Below, in pieces: positions 24,175 to 32,575 of a DNA stretch of 64,000 nt. This stretch comes from JAGQIB01 sp041393395 (lineage in GTDB: Bacteria > ARS69): the NCBI GenBank assembly GCA_041393395.1, contig JAWKKG010000002.1, positions 620,001-684,000 on the forward strand, in the 5' to 3' direction. Made by a program: the position numbers and the translations under genes. Below the pieces are notes generated by a model. That model had not been told where the DNA came from and ran no database searches. It worked only from the letters and a program-made list of their open reading frames with translations. Positions within the stretch are counted from its first letter, which is position 1. The number at the start of each line of letters is the position of its first letter.

Positions 24175-26586
24175 ATGATCCGTTCGCGGACCCCGTGGCC
24201 GGCGCTCCTGCGCCGTCTCGGATTCCCTGCCTTCTCCGTGTTGCTTTCGATCCCGGGCGTCCCGGGGGCGGCGACGCTCGACGTCCCGTCGACGTTTCCC
24301 ACGATTGCGTCGGGGCTCGCCGCGGCTGCGGCAGGGGACACGGTGCTGGTCGCCTGCGGGACCTACGCCGAGCACGATCTCGTGATTCCGGACGGAGTGA
24401 CGCTGCGCGGGGCATCCTCCCCTCCGTGCGTGACGATCGACGGCGGTCTGGCCGGACGTGTCCTGGATTGCCCCGGCGGCACCGGGATCCGGATCGAGTC
24501 GTTGCGCCTCACGAACGGCGCGTTGCCGGACGCGGGCGATTTCATCGAACGCGTCGGGGGCGGGCTGCGCTGCAACAGCGCGCGGGTCGTCGTCCGCGAC
24601 TGTGTTTTCGAGGCGAACGCGGCGACCTACGGCGCCGGCCTCGGCGCGCGCGGCGGCGACGTGCGCCTGGAGAACTGCACGTTCACCGCGAACGCGGCGT
24701 CGGCGTACAACTGGGCCTCGGGCGGCGGGATCTACGGGCGCGATCTGAACTGGAACGTCGGGAACTGCCGATTCGAGTTCAACTCGGCGACGTCGGACTC
24801 GGTCCCCGCGGACGGGGGCGGCGCGTTCCTCGACCACTGCACGGGAGCGATCTACGACTGCGAGTTCGAGGGCAACACCGCCCTCGCGGGCGCCGGTGGC
24901 GTGTACTCGTTCGCGGGGGACGCGACGTCGATCGTCGGTTGCACGTTCACGAACAACACGGCGGGCGCCGGCGGGGCGATCTACGGCGAAACGTCGCGCG
25001 CCTCGGTCGCCGATTGCGTGTTCCAGGGCAACGTCGCGGCGAACGGCGGCGCCGCCTTCGTCGCGAAGTTCTCCTCCGTCACGTACTCCGGCTGCGAGTT
25101 CTCCGGCAACCAGGCCGCACCGTACGCGGGGGGTGCCGTCGAGTGCTGGCAATCGGTCGCGACGTTCCGCGCGTGCCGCTTCGTCGGCAACGCCGCGGCG
25201 CTCACGGGCGGTGCGTTCAACCTGAATCAAGGCGCGAACGTGACGATCGAGGACTCGCTTCTCGGCGACAATGACGGCACGGCCGGAGGAGGGGCGATCG
25301 CCGCCCGCTGGACCGCGACCGCGGCGATCGCGCGCTGCAGCATCGTCGGGAACGCCGCGCCGGCAAGCGGTGCGGCGCTCGAGGTCGAGAACACCGCCTC
25401 CCTCCACGTCACGGATTCGATCATCGCCTCGCAGACCGGCGGAGCCGCGGCGGCGTGCACCGGCACGGGTGTCGTGGAGGTGCGCTGCACGATCGTCTGG
25501 GACAACCCCGGCGGAGACTTCGTCGGATGCCTCGCGGGACAGGGCGGGAGCCTCGGCAACCTGGAGGTCGATCCCCTGTTCTGCGATCCGGGTGCCGGCG
25601 AGTGGACGCTGCGATTCCCCGACTCGCCGGCGCTCGCCGCGAACAACGGGTGCGCCTCGGATCTCGGCTCCGAGCCGATCGGGTGCGGGTGTCCGGTGGG
25701 CGCGACGATCCTCGTGCCGGGCGACTACTCCACGATCGCGGCCGCACTTGCCGCCGCCGTTCCCGGCGACGTGGTCGGCGTCTGCGACGGCGAGTATCCC
25801 GAGGTGCTGAACGTCGTCTCGGGTGTGCACGTGGTGGGCTTCGGTCCGGAGTTCACGCACGTCGTGCAGCGCCTCAGCGGAGAGCAACTCGTGTCGGCGA
25901 ATGCGATCGTGGACTCGACCGTGATCGAGGGACTCGACCTGGACGGGAAGTTCCTCGCGAACTGGGTCGTCCGGGCGGACGCGGGAAGCGTGGGGTTGCA
26001 CCTCGCGGGGAACCGTATCCACGGCGGAGCGGTGGGCGGCATCCGGAACTCGCCGAACTCGCGCGTGACGATCGGCACGACGCTCGCGCGCGCGAACGAC
26101 ATCTTCGAGAACGGGCTCGCGACGCCGCTCAACGTGCGCAACCTGAACGTCGCGGCGGACTCCCTGCCGGCCACGCTGAACTGGTGGGGCACCACGCAGT
26201 ACGATCAGATCCTGAACACGTTCGAGGGGCCGGTCGCGAGCTGCCCGATCACGAACCAGTCCCACTCGGATTCTCTGTGCGCGCCCCTGAGCGCGCTCGA
26301 CGCTCCGGCCCCTGGCCGCGGCCCCTTCTCCCTGAGCGCCTTCCCGAATCCGTTCCGCTCCGGGACCCGGATCCGCGTCTCGCCCGGGCCCGGGGCGGCG
26401 CGCCTCGTGGTCTACGACGTGGCGGGCCGCCGGGTGCGTACTCTCTTCGAGGGTCCGGATCCGCCCTCGGTCGTCCGCTGGGCCGGGGACACCACGGACG
26501 GCGCCCCGCTGCCCCCGGGCGTCTATTTCCTGCGCCTGGAAGCGGGTGACCGGTCGGCGGTGGAGAAGGTCGTCCGCCTCCGCTGA
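24175..26586 (+). CDS. Secreted parallel beta-helix (Pmp-like repeat) protein with sorting-type C-terminus
   Basis: An 803-residue precursor with a signal peptide (LGFPAFSVLLSIPGVPGAA). It has two beta-helix stretches. Each opens with a pectate-lyase-like first coil (STFPTIASGLAAAAAGDTVL; GDYSTIAAALAAAVPGDVV). Between are repeats with alternating GGA[IVF] and FxxN/GN motifs, as in chlamydial polymorphic outer-membrane proteins (CTFTANAAS, GGGIYG, CTFTNNTAGAGGAIYG, CRFVGNAAALTGGAFN). The sorting module closes the protein: FPNPFRSGTRIRV, YDVAGRRVRTL, VRWAGDTTDGA, PGVYFLRL, KVVRLR. Many Cys occur at repeat positions and could pair. No catalytic residues of polysaccharide lyases were recognised, so adhesion or a structural role is as likely as an enzyme. 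Confidence 0.8.
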   Translation: MIRSRTPWPALLRRLGFPAFSVLLSIPGVPGAATLDVPSTFPTIASGLAAAAAGDTVLVACGTYAEHDLVIPDGVTLRGASSPPCVTIDGGLAGRVLDCPGGTGIRIESLRLTNGALPDAGDFIERVGGGLRCNSARVVVRDCVFEANAATYGAGLGARGGDVRLENCTFTANAASAYNWASGGGIYGRDLNWNVGNCRFEFNSATSDSVPADGGGAFLDHCTGAIYDCEFEGNTALAGAGGVYSFAGDATSIVGCTFTNNTAGAGGAIYGETSRASVADCVFQGNVAANGGAAFVAKFSSVTYSGCEFSGNQAAPYAGGAVECWQSVATFRACRFVGNAAALTGGAFNLNQGANVTIEDSLLGDNDGTAGGGAIAARWTATAAIARCSIVGNAAPASGAALEVENTASLHVTDSIIASQTGGAAAACTGTGVVEVRCTIVWDNPGGDFVGCLAGQGGSLGNLEVDPLFCDPGAGEWTLRFPDSPALAANNGCASDLGSEPIGCGCPVGATILVPGDYSTIAAALAAAVPGDVVGVCDGEYPEVLNVVSGVHVVGFGPEFTHVVQRLSGEQLVSANAIVDSTVIEGLDLDGKFLANWVVRADAGSVGLHLAGNRIHGGAVGGIRNSPNSRVTIGTTLARANDIFENGLATPLNVRNLNVAADSLPATLNWWGTTQYDQILNTFEGPVASCPITNQSHSDSLCAPLSALDAPAPGRGPFSLSAFPNPFRSGTRIRVSPGPGAARLVVYDVAGRRVRTLFEGPDPPSVVRWAGDTTDGAPLPPGVYFLRLEAGDRSAVEKVVRLR

Positions 26587-26784
26587 GGCCCCTCCCCGGC
26601 TTGACGCGGCGCTCCGGGCCGCGTTTCCTCGGCCGAACGCGCCCTGCCCGCGCCCTCGCCGGCCGGCGCCCGACCGGACCAGGTCCGTTTTCGGGAGATT
26701 CCCTTGGATTTCCTCGAACAGTTCCCCCCGCCGCCCCGTCCCACCGGTGACGAGCGGGGCATCCGTCGCCCCGGGGAGGCCCGA

Positions 26785-27372
26785 GTGCAGACGTTCACGG
26801 ACGGGGAACTCGTGGCTCGCTGCCAGGACGGGGACGTCGCGGCGTTCAACCAGCTCGCGTCCCGCTGGGAGTCGAGCCTCTACGGATTCGTCCGGAGGAC
26901 GCTGGGCGACGGGGAGGACGCGCGGGACGTCTGCCAGGAGGCGCTGGTCAAGGCCTGGACGAACATCTCGCGCCTGCGGGACGGGGAGAAGTTCAAGTCA
27001 TGGGTGCACTACATCGCGCTGAATCTCTGCCGCGACCGGTTCCGGTCCCCGCGCGCCCGCACCGAGGTGCTGGCGTTCGAGGACGAGCCGGCCGAGCCGA
27101 CCGAGGCGATCGCGTCGGGCAGCCGCTCGGATTCGTCCGACGCGGGGGCCGAGGCGGCGAGCCGGAGTCGGGTCCTGGAGTCCGCGCTGGCGGAACTGCC
27201 GGCCGAGCAGCGGACGGCGATCCTGCTGCGCGAGTTCCAGGGCTTCACGTCGGACGAGATCGGCGAGATCACCGGCGTACCGGCGGCGACCGTACGCACG
27301 CGCATCTACTACGGCCTTCGGGCCCTGAGGAAGAGTCTGGACGCCCGCGGAATCGCGGCGTCGGACGTGTGA
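26785..27372 (+). CDS. ECF-type RNA polymerase sigma factor
   Basis: About 195 residues from the GTG at 26785. Region 2 runs from DGELVARCQDGDVAAFNQLA through GEDARDVCQEALVKAWTNI and FKSWVHYIALNLCRDRFR. Region 4 has LAELPAEQRTAILLREFQG followed by the helix-turn-helix FTSDEIGEITGVPAATVRTR. The GTG is preferred because GGGGAGG lies five bases upstream and the family normally starts a few residues before the ELVxR motif. A TTG at 26704 would add 27 proline-rich residues and also has a weak Shine-Dalgarno. The anti-sigma gene begins 16 bases after the stop, so release of sigma is probably controlled at the membrane. Confidence 0.9.
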   Translation: MQTFTDGELVARCQDGDVAAFNQLASRWESSLYGFVRRTLGDGEDARDVCQEALVKAWTNISRLRDGEKFKSWVHYIALNLCRDRFRSPRARTEVLAFEDEPAEPTEAIASGSRSDSSDAGAEAASRSRVLESALAELPAEQRTAILLREFQGFTSDEIGEITGVPAATVRTRIYYGLRALRKSLDARGIAASDV

Positions 27373-27388
27373 TCCGGGGAGGACTGCG

Positions 27389-28159
27389 ATGAACGAGCGC
27401 ATGGATCCGCGCATCGACAAGCTGATGGCGTACCTGTACGGAGAGCTTCCGGAGTCGGAGCGTCGCGCGTTCGAGCGGTTGCTCGGCGAGGATGCGGAGC
27501 TGCGTCAGGAGTACGAGGAGCTGGCGGGAACCCGGGCGATGCTGCCGGCGTGGCGGATCGAGGAGCGGGTGCCGAGCTTCGTTCTCGTGGAGGATCGACC
27601 GGAACCGAAGCGAGCAACCTTCTGGGAGCGGTTCGTCGCCTCGTGGAAGGTGCCGTCGCCCGCGTGGGGACTCGCGTTCGCGACGATCGCGTTGGTCGTG
27701 GCGGCGGCCGCGGGGTTGCGGGTCCAGAAGATCGACGGCGGTCTCGCGTTCCGGTTCGGCGAGGAGGCGGCGGCCCCGGTGCGATCCACCGTGCCGGAAC
27801 TCGGCCCCGGGCAGGAACTCGCGCTGCGTGAGAATCCGGACCGGAGCGTGCTCGTGCCCGCCACCGCGGACTGGGTCACGCGCGAGGAGATGGACAACCA
27901 GAACGCGGAGCTCGTGATGGCGCTGACCAAGGCGCTGAACGATTACGGGCAGCGACGCGACGCGGAGACCTACGGGCTCGTGCAGTCGATGGCGCAACAG
28001 CTCCGCGACGAACAGAACCGCGACTACCGGCAGATCACCGGACGGCTCGATACGATGGGGCTCGAGGTGCTCGCGGCGCGGAACGGTGTCTCACTCGAGG
28101 ATCTGCTCCACAACGGTGCGGAGCTGAATCCGGAACGACCCCTGGAAGGGAAGGAGTAG
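27389..28159 (+). CDS. Membrane anti-sigma factor without zinc motif
   Basis: A 256-residue protein directly after the ECF sigma gene, with GGGGAGG before its ATG. Residues 5-50 form the expected anti-sigma helical domain (MAYLYGELPESERRAFERLL, ELRQEYEELAG). The H-x3-C-x2-C zinc ligands of classical ZAS domains are absent. One membrane helix follows at about 90-112 (WGLAFATIALVVAAAAGL). The rest, outside the membrane, is helical and coiled-coil-like (ELVMALTKALNDYGQRRDAE, VQSMAQQLRDEQNRDYRQIT). It should hold the sigma factor at the membrane until a signal arrives. Next comes a periplasmic protein gene after 4 bases. The anti-sigma assignment rests on position, topology and the N-terminal pattern. 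Confidence 0.8.
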   Translation: MNERMDPRIDKLMAYLYGELPESERRAFERLLGEDAELRQEYEELAGTRAMLPAWRIEERVPSFVLVEDRPEPKRATFWERFVASWKVPSPAWGLAFATIALVVAAAAGLRVQKIDGGLAFRFGEEAAAPVRSTVPELGPGQELALRENPDRSVLVPATADWVTREEMDNQNAELVMALTKALNDYGQRRDAETYGLVQSMAQQLRDEQNRDYRQITGRLDTMGLEVLAARNGVSLEDLLHNGAELNPERPLEGKE

Positions 28160-28163
28160 GGTC

Positions 28164-28841
28164 ATGGCGCAGATCATGCGCAGGAGAGGATGGATCCGGG
28201 AGGTCGTGCTCATCGGGATCGCGCTCGCCGCCGGCTTCGTGGCGAAGGCGGCGTTCGGAGCGGATGCCGATCGACCGGAACGCAAGGTCGTCCGTCAGAT
28301 CGGCATCATGGAAAAGATCATGGACCAGATGCTCCTGGACAGCCCGAACCTCCTGATCTTCGGGCGGGACGTCACGCGCGGACTCTACATCGAGGGATTC
28401 GGCGCCGTGTTCACGTTCGACGCGTCGCTCGTGGAGAAGGACAAGGACTCGCACTGGAACTTCAACTTCCCGTTCCGCGTCGAGGACGTCGACGGCAAGA
28501 AGGTCATCATCATCGACGAGGACGACAAGGAAGACGCGAAGGAGGCCGCCAAACTGCTCGAGGAGCGGGAAGCGCGACGGACGAACGTGGAGGAGGAGCT
28601 CTACCGGGCCGGCAAGGCGGAGATCATCTCGCTCATGCTGGACTACGGCGAGACCATGACCTCGCTCACGGACGCCGAGCACCTCGCGGTGGCCGCGTAC
28701 CTGAAGGACGCGAACTACTTCACGAAGAACAAGATCTCCCGCCTCGTGCTCAAGGCGAAGATGGCGGACCTGCGGGCGCACGCCGCCGGAAAGCTGAGCG
28801 AGGAGGAGATGGTGCGTCGGATGAAGGTCGAGGAATACTAG
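28164..28841 (+). CDS. Conserved-type periplasmic protein of unknown function in a sigma/anti-sigma operon
   Basis: A 225-residue protein with an N-terminal signal sequence or anchor (EVVLIGIALAAGFVAKAAFG). After that come an alpha/beta stretch (IMDQMLLDSPNLLIFGRDVT; GLYIEGFGAVFTFDASLVEK) and a strongly charged helical segment (DDKEDAKEAAKLLEEREARR). I do not recognise a named domain. It lies 4 bases after the anti-sigma gene and is certainly co-transcribed with it. It could be a periplasmic sensor, a regulator of the anti-sigma factor, or an envelope-stress effector. The 3' end abuts a 164-base imperfect inverted repeat that starts at the base after the stop codon. Confidence 0.7.
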   Translation: MAQIMRRRGWIREVVLIGIALAAGFVAKAAFGADADRPERKVVRQIGIMEKIMDQMLLDSPNLLIFGRDVTRGLYIEGFGAVFTFDASLVEKDKDSHWNFNFPFRVEDVDGKKVIIIDEDDKEDAKEAAKLLEEREARRTNVEEELYRAGKAEIISLMLDYGETMTSLTDAEHLAVAAYLKDANYFTKNKISRLVLKAKMADLRAHAAGKLSEEEMVRRMKVEEY

Positions 28842-29005
28842 GTTGGCCGAGACCCGGAGTTCCTCTCGATTCTCAGGGTCCCTCGAGGTTCTCGGACTTC
28901 TTCGCTTCTCCTCGGCGTATCTGAAGATACGCTCTCGTCGTCGCTCATCGCCGAGAGCCTCGAGGAACGCCTGAGAATCGACAGGAACTCCGGGTCGCGG
29001 CCAAC
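28842..29005. repeat. 164-base imperfect inverted repeat (long hairpin) after the sigma operon
   Basis: The left arm 28842-28895 and right arm 28951-29005 match at about 49 of 54 positions when one is reversed, with one single-base gap. The middle (28896-28950) is mostly unpaired but contains its own hairpin, GCGTATCT (28915-28922) against AGATACGC (28925-28932), at the exact centre. The left arm begins at the base after the stop codon of the preceding gene. It is far longer than a normal terminator and looks like a MITE-type element or a structured RNA. The rest of the gap (29006-29132) holds only the leader of the next gene. Confidence 0.75.
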
Positions 29006-29132
29006 TGCGTCGGCGGCCGCACGGCTGTGGCCCGTTCCGGGTAGGCCTGGCGCATGACATGGAGAAGAACAGGCGAGCGGCGCCTCCTCGGTCGGGGGGG
29101 CGTCTTCGTCGTCCTCGAACAAGGGGAACTCC

Positions 29133-30833
29133 ATGTCGAATTTCTCACCGGTCGCGACGTCGGCGCTGCGTGGGCTCGTCGTCGCCGGTCTGACGGCCTG
29201 GGCCGGGGGTGCGCGGGCCCAATGGACTCCGAGCGGAACGCCGATTTGCGCCACGGCGGCCGAGCAGCAGTTTCCCGCGGTCGTAGAGGACGGGGTCGGC
29301 GGCGCCATCGTCGCCTGGCAGGATACGCGGAACGGTGACCTCGACATCTACGCGCAGCGAGTGCGCGCCGCGGGCGTGCCGCAATGGACGCCCGACGGGG
29401 TGGCCCTCTCGACCGCTCCCGGGGATCAGTGGGAGCCCCGAATCGCGTCCGACGGAGCCGGCGGTGCGATCGTCACGTGGTACGACTTCCGCGCGGGTGG
29501 TGCCGCCGACGTTTACGTCCAGCGGGTGGACGCGGACGGCGCCGTGCGGTGGGTGAGCGACGGCGTGGCGCTCTCGACGGCGACGGGCGACCAGGTCTCG
29601 CCCGCGATCGTCTCCGACGGCTCCGGGGGCGCGATCGTCGCGTGGCACGATTCGAGAAACGGGGCGGCGGACATCTTCGCGCAGCGCGTGGATGCGAACG
29701 GCGTGACCCAGTGGGTTCCCGACGGGACGGCGCTGTGCTCCGCGACGGGGGATCAGTCGCTCGCCATGGTCGCCGGGGACGGGGCGGGAGGAGCGATCGT
29801 CACCTGGCAGGACGGACGAAGCTCCTTCTACCACATCTACGCGCAGCGAATCGACGCCGCGGGCGCTGTGCAGTGGACGGTGAATGGAGTCGGCGTCTGC
29901 ACGACCCCCGCGGGCGGACAGCTGAGTCCCGTGATCACCGGGGACGGCGGGGGGGGCGCTATCGTCGCGTGGCGCGACGCACGGAGTGGAGCTCGCGGGA
30001 CCTACGCCCAGCGTCTGGACGGTTCCGGAACTGCCCAGTGGACGCTGGACGGCGTCGCCCTGTCCGTGGCGGGGACGTTCCAGCTCTTCCAGGCGATCGT
30101 CGCGGACGGGAGCGGAGGCGCGATCGTCACCTGGCAGGACGATCGTGCCGTCTCCAACTACGACGTCTACGCGCAGCGTGTCGACGCCTCCGGGAGCCCC
30201 GCGTGGACGGCGAATGGCGTCGCGGTCTGCACCGCGGCCAACGACCAGGCACTCCCGCAGATCACGTCCGACGGATCCGGGGGAGCGATCGTGGCCTGGA
30301 GTGACGTGCGCGACGGAGTCCTCCAGGCCGTGTACGCGCAGCGTCTGGACGCCGCGGGGGCTCCGCAGTGGACGACCGACGGGCTGGCCGTCTCGACGGT
30401 CGCGAGCGATCAGGGCTCGCAGGTCCTCACGACCGACGGATCCGGGGGCGCGATTCTCGCCTGGCAGGACTGGCGGAACGGCTCTTCCGACGTGTACGCG
30501 CAGCGTCTGACGGAGTCCGGGAGCGTGCCGACCCCCGTGCCGGCACCGGCCGCGACGGTTCCCGCGATCCTGAGTGGGATCTACCCGAACCCGTCCGGGG
30601 GATCGGCGACGTTCGATCTCGAGCTGACCCGACCGTCTCCGGTGCGCCTCGAGGTCTTCGACGTCGCCGGGCGCCTGCTTCGTCGCATGACCTATCCCGA
30701 ACTCGCGGGTTCTCGACGCATCGCGTTCGACGGGCGAGACGATCGCGGCGATGACCTGCCGAGCGGCGTCTATCTCTGTCGCCTGCACCTGAGTGGTACC
30801 GAGGTCGCGAGCAAGCTCGTGATCGCCCGGTAG
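29133..30833 (+). CDS. Secreted repeat protein, probable beta-propeller, with sorting-type C-terminus
   Basis: A 566-residue precursor with a signal peptide (ALRGLVVAGLTAWAGGARA). The body is about eight near-identical units of roughly 50 residues. Each contains DGxGGAIVxWxDxR, then (D)IYAQRVDAxG, QWTxDGVAL and GDQ; the first is DGVGGAIVAWQDTRNG and the eighth DGSGGAILAWQDWRNG. Eight such blades suggest a single closed propeller, with no obvious catalytic residues. The repeats are also alike at DNA level, so unequal recombination could change blade number. The sorting module follows: YPNPSGGSATFDLEL, FDVAGRLLRRM, IAFDGRDDRGD, SGVYLCRL, KLVIAR. The ATG at 29133 is preceded by AAGGGG. Confidence 0.85.
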   Translation: MSNFSPVATSALRGLVVAGLTAWAGGARAQWTPSGTPICATAAEQQFPAVVEDGVGGAIVAWQDTRNGDLDIYAQRVRAAGVPQWTPDGVALSTAPGDQWEPRIASDGAGGAIVTWYDFRAGGAADVYVQRVDADGAVRWVSDGVALSTATGDQVSPAIVSDGSGGAIVAWHDSRNGAADIFAQRVDANGVTQWVPDGTALCSATGDQSLAMVAGDGAGGAIVTWQDGRSSFYHIYAQRIDAAGAVQWTVNGVGVCTTPAGGQLSPVITGDGGGGAIVAWRDARSGARGTYAQRLDGSGTAQWTLDGVALSVAGTFQLFQAIVADGSGGAIVTWQDDRAVSNYDVYAQRVDASGSPAWTANGVAVCTAANDQALPQITSDGSGGAIVAWSDVRDGVLQAVYAQRLDAAGAPQWTTDGLAVSTVASDQGSQVLTTDGSGGAILAWQDWRNGSSDVYAQRLTESGSVPTPVPAPAATVPAILSGIYPNPSGGSATFDLELTRPSPVRLEVFDVAGRLLRRMTYPELAGSRRIAFDGRDDRGDDLPSGVYLCRLHLSGTEVASKLVIAR

Positions 30834-30850
30834 ATGCGCGGCGTCCCGGT

Positions 30851-30875
30851 CGGGGAGGGGACGGGCCCCTCCCCG
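30851..30875. terminator. Strong bidirectional hairpin terminator
   Basis: A perfect 10-bp stem CGGGGAGGGG (30851-30860) with CCCCTCCCCG (30866-30875) and a 5-nt loop, in the 49-base gap between the convergent propeller gene and the end of the Rnf operon. Confidence 0.75.
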
Positions 30876-30882
30876 GCAATCC

Positions 30883-31758
30883 TCAGTAAAGCAGCTCGAC
30901 CCAGCGCCGGCCGGCCATGAGCTCGGCCTTGCGGCGTTCCCAGTCCTGCGGGGAGTCCGCGATGGAGGCGAACACGCGGTCGAGCTCGGGGCGCATCTTC
31001 TCGAGTCCCGCGACGTAGACGTAGGTGTGCGGACTGCCGAGCATGTCCCAGAGCTCGGCGGCGCGCTGCTCGATCGCGTAGTCCCACGCGATCGGGTCCG
31101 CCCAGCTCGGGCGCGGACTGAGCGCGCGGAACGCCTCGAACGTGTCGTGGTCGTAGTACTGCGTGAAGTCGTCGCGGACGTCGTTCATGTACAGCATCTC
31201 GAGACCGCTGTTCGCGCCGTAGAACAGCCACACGCGTCCCTTCCAGTCCGAGCCGCTGCGGTACAGGTGCTTCACGAACGCGCGGAACGGCGCGATGCCC
31301 GTGCCGGTGCCGATCAGGATGAGGTTCGCCTGCGGGTCGCGCGGGACCTCGAATGCCACGCCGAAGGGGCCGGCGATCGTGAGCACGTCGCCGGGTTCGC
31401 GATCGCACAGATAGTTCGAGGCGATGCCGGGGTACCGCTCGCCGCTGTAGGAGTCCAGGTAGAAGCAACGCTTCACCGCGATGCGGATCTCGGGCGTGCC
31501 GGCCGCGCTGCGATCCGGCAGGTCGGCCACGGAGTAGAGCCGGATGTGCTCCTCCTGGCCGAGCGTCGGATCCCCGGGCACGATCACCCCGATGCTCTGG
31601 CCGACCTCGTACTTGAAGTCCCGCCGGTCGAGGTCGAGGACGAGTTCGCGGATCTCCTCCTCGGACTCGTCGGACGTGATGCGCTGGTTCGAACGAACGG
31701 TGGCCCGGTAGCGGACCCCGGTGTCGAGGTCCTCCAGGTGCCTCACGGCTTGAGTCAT
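30883..31758 (-). CDS. Plant-type ferredoxin-NADP reductase at the end of the Rnf operon
   Basis: A 291-residue FAD enzyme that exchanges electrons between ferredoxin (or flavodoxin) and NADP(H). The FAD motif RLYSVAD, a phosphate-binding GPFGVAFEVP segment and the NADP-binding GTGTGIAPFRAFV are present. The chain ends VELLY with a terminal aromatic residue, as in plastid-type FNR. FYGANSGLEMLY and YVYVAGLEKM are the remaining nucleotide-site motifs. The ATG at 31758 overlaps the stop of the small Cys-rich membrane protein by 4 bases and follows GAGGAG. As the last gene of the operon it would draw NADPH from the same reduced ferredoxin pool that Rnf uses for NADH. Confidence 0.9.
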   Translation of the reverse strand: MTQAVRHLEDLDTGVRYRATVRSNQRITSDESEEEIRELVLDLDRRDFKYEVGQSIGVIVPGDPTLGQEEHIRLYSVADLPDRSAAGTPEIRIAVKRCFYLDSYSGERYPGIASNYLCDREPGDVLTIAGPFGVAFEVPRDPQANLILIGTGTGIAPFRAFVKHLYRSGSDWKGRVWLFYGANSGLEMLYMNDVRDDFTQYYDHDTFEAFRALSPRPSWADPIAWDYAIEQRAAELWDMLGSPHTYVYVAGLEKMRPELDRVFASIADSPQDWERRKAELMAGRRWVELLY

Positions 31759-31997
31759 GACGAACTCCTCTTCGCGGGAACGGATTCGGGATCTTCGGGA
31801 TGGGCCGGGGCCCCGGAGCGGTTGTGGCAGGTTCCGTGATTCGCGCACGAACAGCCGGCGCAGCCGCGGCGCTCCGCGAGCGCGTCGGGGTCCGGGCCGG
31901 GGAAGCAACGTCGCCAGGCGAGCTGGACGCCGACCCAGCCGAGGACGAGCGCGGCCACGGCCAGCGGTGCCGCAACGAACGGGAGAAGCGCGCTCAT
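31755..31997 (-). CDS. Small five-Cys membrane protein, candidate Rnf/Nqr-type maturation factor
   Basis: An 80-residue protein with an N-terminal membrane helix (ALLPFVAAPLAVAALVLGWV) followed by a cytoplasmic Cys cluster. Cys31 is just after the helix, and Cys46, Cys49, Cys51 and Cys57 lie in RRGCAGCSCANHGTC. The tail is disordered and Pro/Ser-rich. It starts at ATG 31997, overlapping the rnfA stop by 4 bases, and ends overlapping the FNR start by 4 bases, so it is an integral part of the operon. It resembles NqrM and FeoB-associated Cys-rich proteins in size, topology and Cys clustering. NqrM helps insert iron into the NqrD/NqrE cluster, and RnfE/RnfA are homologues of those subunits. A matching role here is inference. 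Confidence 0.75.
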   Translation of the reverse strand: MSALLPFVAAPLAVAALVLGWVGVQLAWRRCFPGPDPDALAERRGCAGCSCANHGTCHNRSGAPAHPEDPESVPAKRSSS

Positions 31998-32575
31998 CCG
32001 CCGAGCCCCGCGAAGCCCATGAAGGCGAGGGAGAGGAAGCCGGCGAGCGCGAGGGTCAGCGCCGTTCCACGGACCATGTCCGGGATGGCGGCGAGCGCGA
32101 GCTTCTCGCGCAGGCCCGCCATGAGCACGAGCGCGAGCGTGAAGCCGGCCCCGGCGCCGAGCGCGAACACGAGACACTGCACGAAGCCGTAGCCCTTGTT
32201 CGTCTGGAAGAGCGCGAGGCCGAGGATCGCGCAGTTCGTGGTGATGAGCGGCAGGAAGATGCCGAGCGCGCGGAACAGCCCCGGACTCACCTTCTTGATG
32301 AACATCTCCACGAGCTGGACCGTGGACGCGATGACCGCGATGAAGGAGATCAGCCGCAGGTACGGCGCGTCGAGGGTCGTGAGCAACGCCTGGATGCCGA
32401 ACGCGCACACGGACGTGACCAGCATCACGAACGTCACGGCGCCGCCCATGCGGGTCGCCGTCTCCATCTTGCCGGACACGCCGAGGAATGGGCAGATGCC
32501 CAGGAAGTAGGCGAGGACGAAGTTGTTGATCAGGCACGCGTTGATGAAGATCGTGCCCAGCGGCTCTCCGTTCAC
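31994..32575 (-). CDS. rnfA: Rnf electron transport complex subunit A
   Basis: A 193-residue, six-helix membrane subunit (the usual RnfA length), homologous to NqrE. It starts IFINACLINNFVLAYFLGIC and carries the conserved half-membrane Cys motifs LGICPFLG and TTNCAILGLAL. Equivalent Cys residues in the RnfA/RnfE pair hold an intramembrane [2Fe-2S] cluster. EMFIKKVSPGLFRALGIFLP is also typical. The GTG at 32575 overlaps the rnfE stop by 4 bases and the stop overlaps the small Cys protein start. It is part of the Rnf complex, which couples ferredoxin:NAD+ electron transfer to Na+ or H+ movement. Confidence 0.95.
   Translation of the reverse strand: MNGEPLGTIFINACLINNFVLAYFLGICPFLGVSGKMETATRMGGAVTFVMLVTSVCAFGIQALLTTLDAPYLRLISFIAVIASTVQLVEMFIKKVSPGLFRALGIFLPLITTNCAILGLALFQTNKGYGFVQCLVFALGAGAGFTLALVLMAGLREKLALAAIPDMVRGTALTLALAGFLSLAFMGFAGLGG

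Noticed and set aside
22447..26265. Long minus-strand extension of the solute-binding protein frame across glpD and the beta-helix gene
   Set aside because: The extension is an antisense shadow; only 21025-22446 shows SBP5 features.
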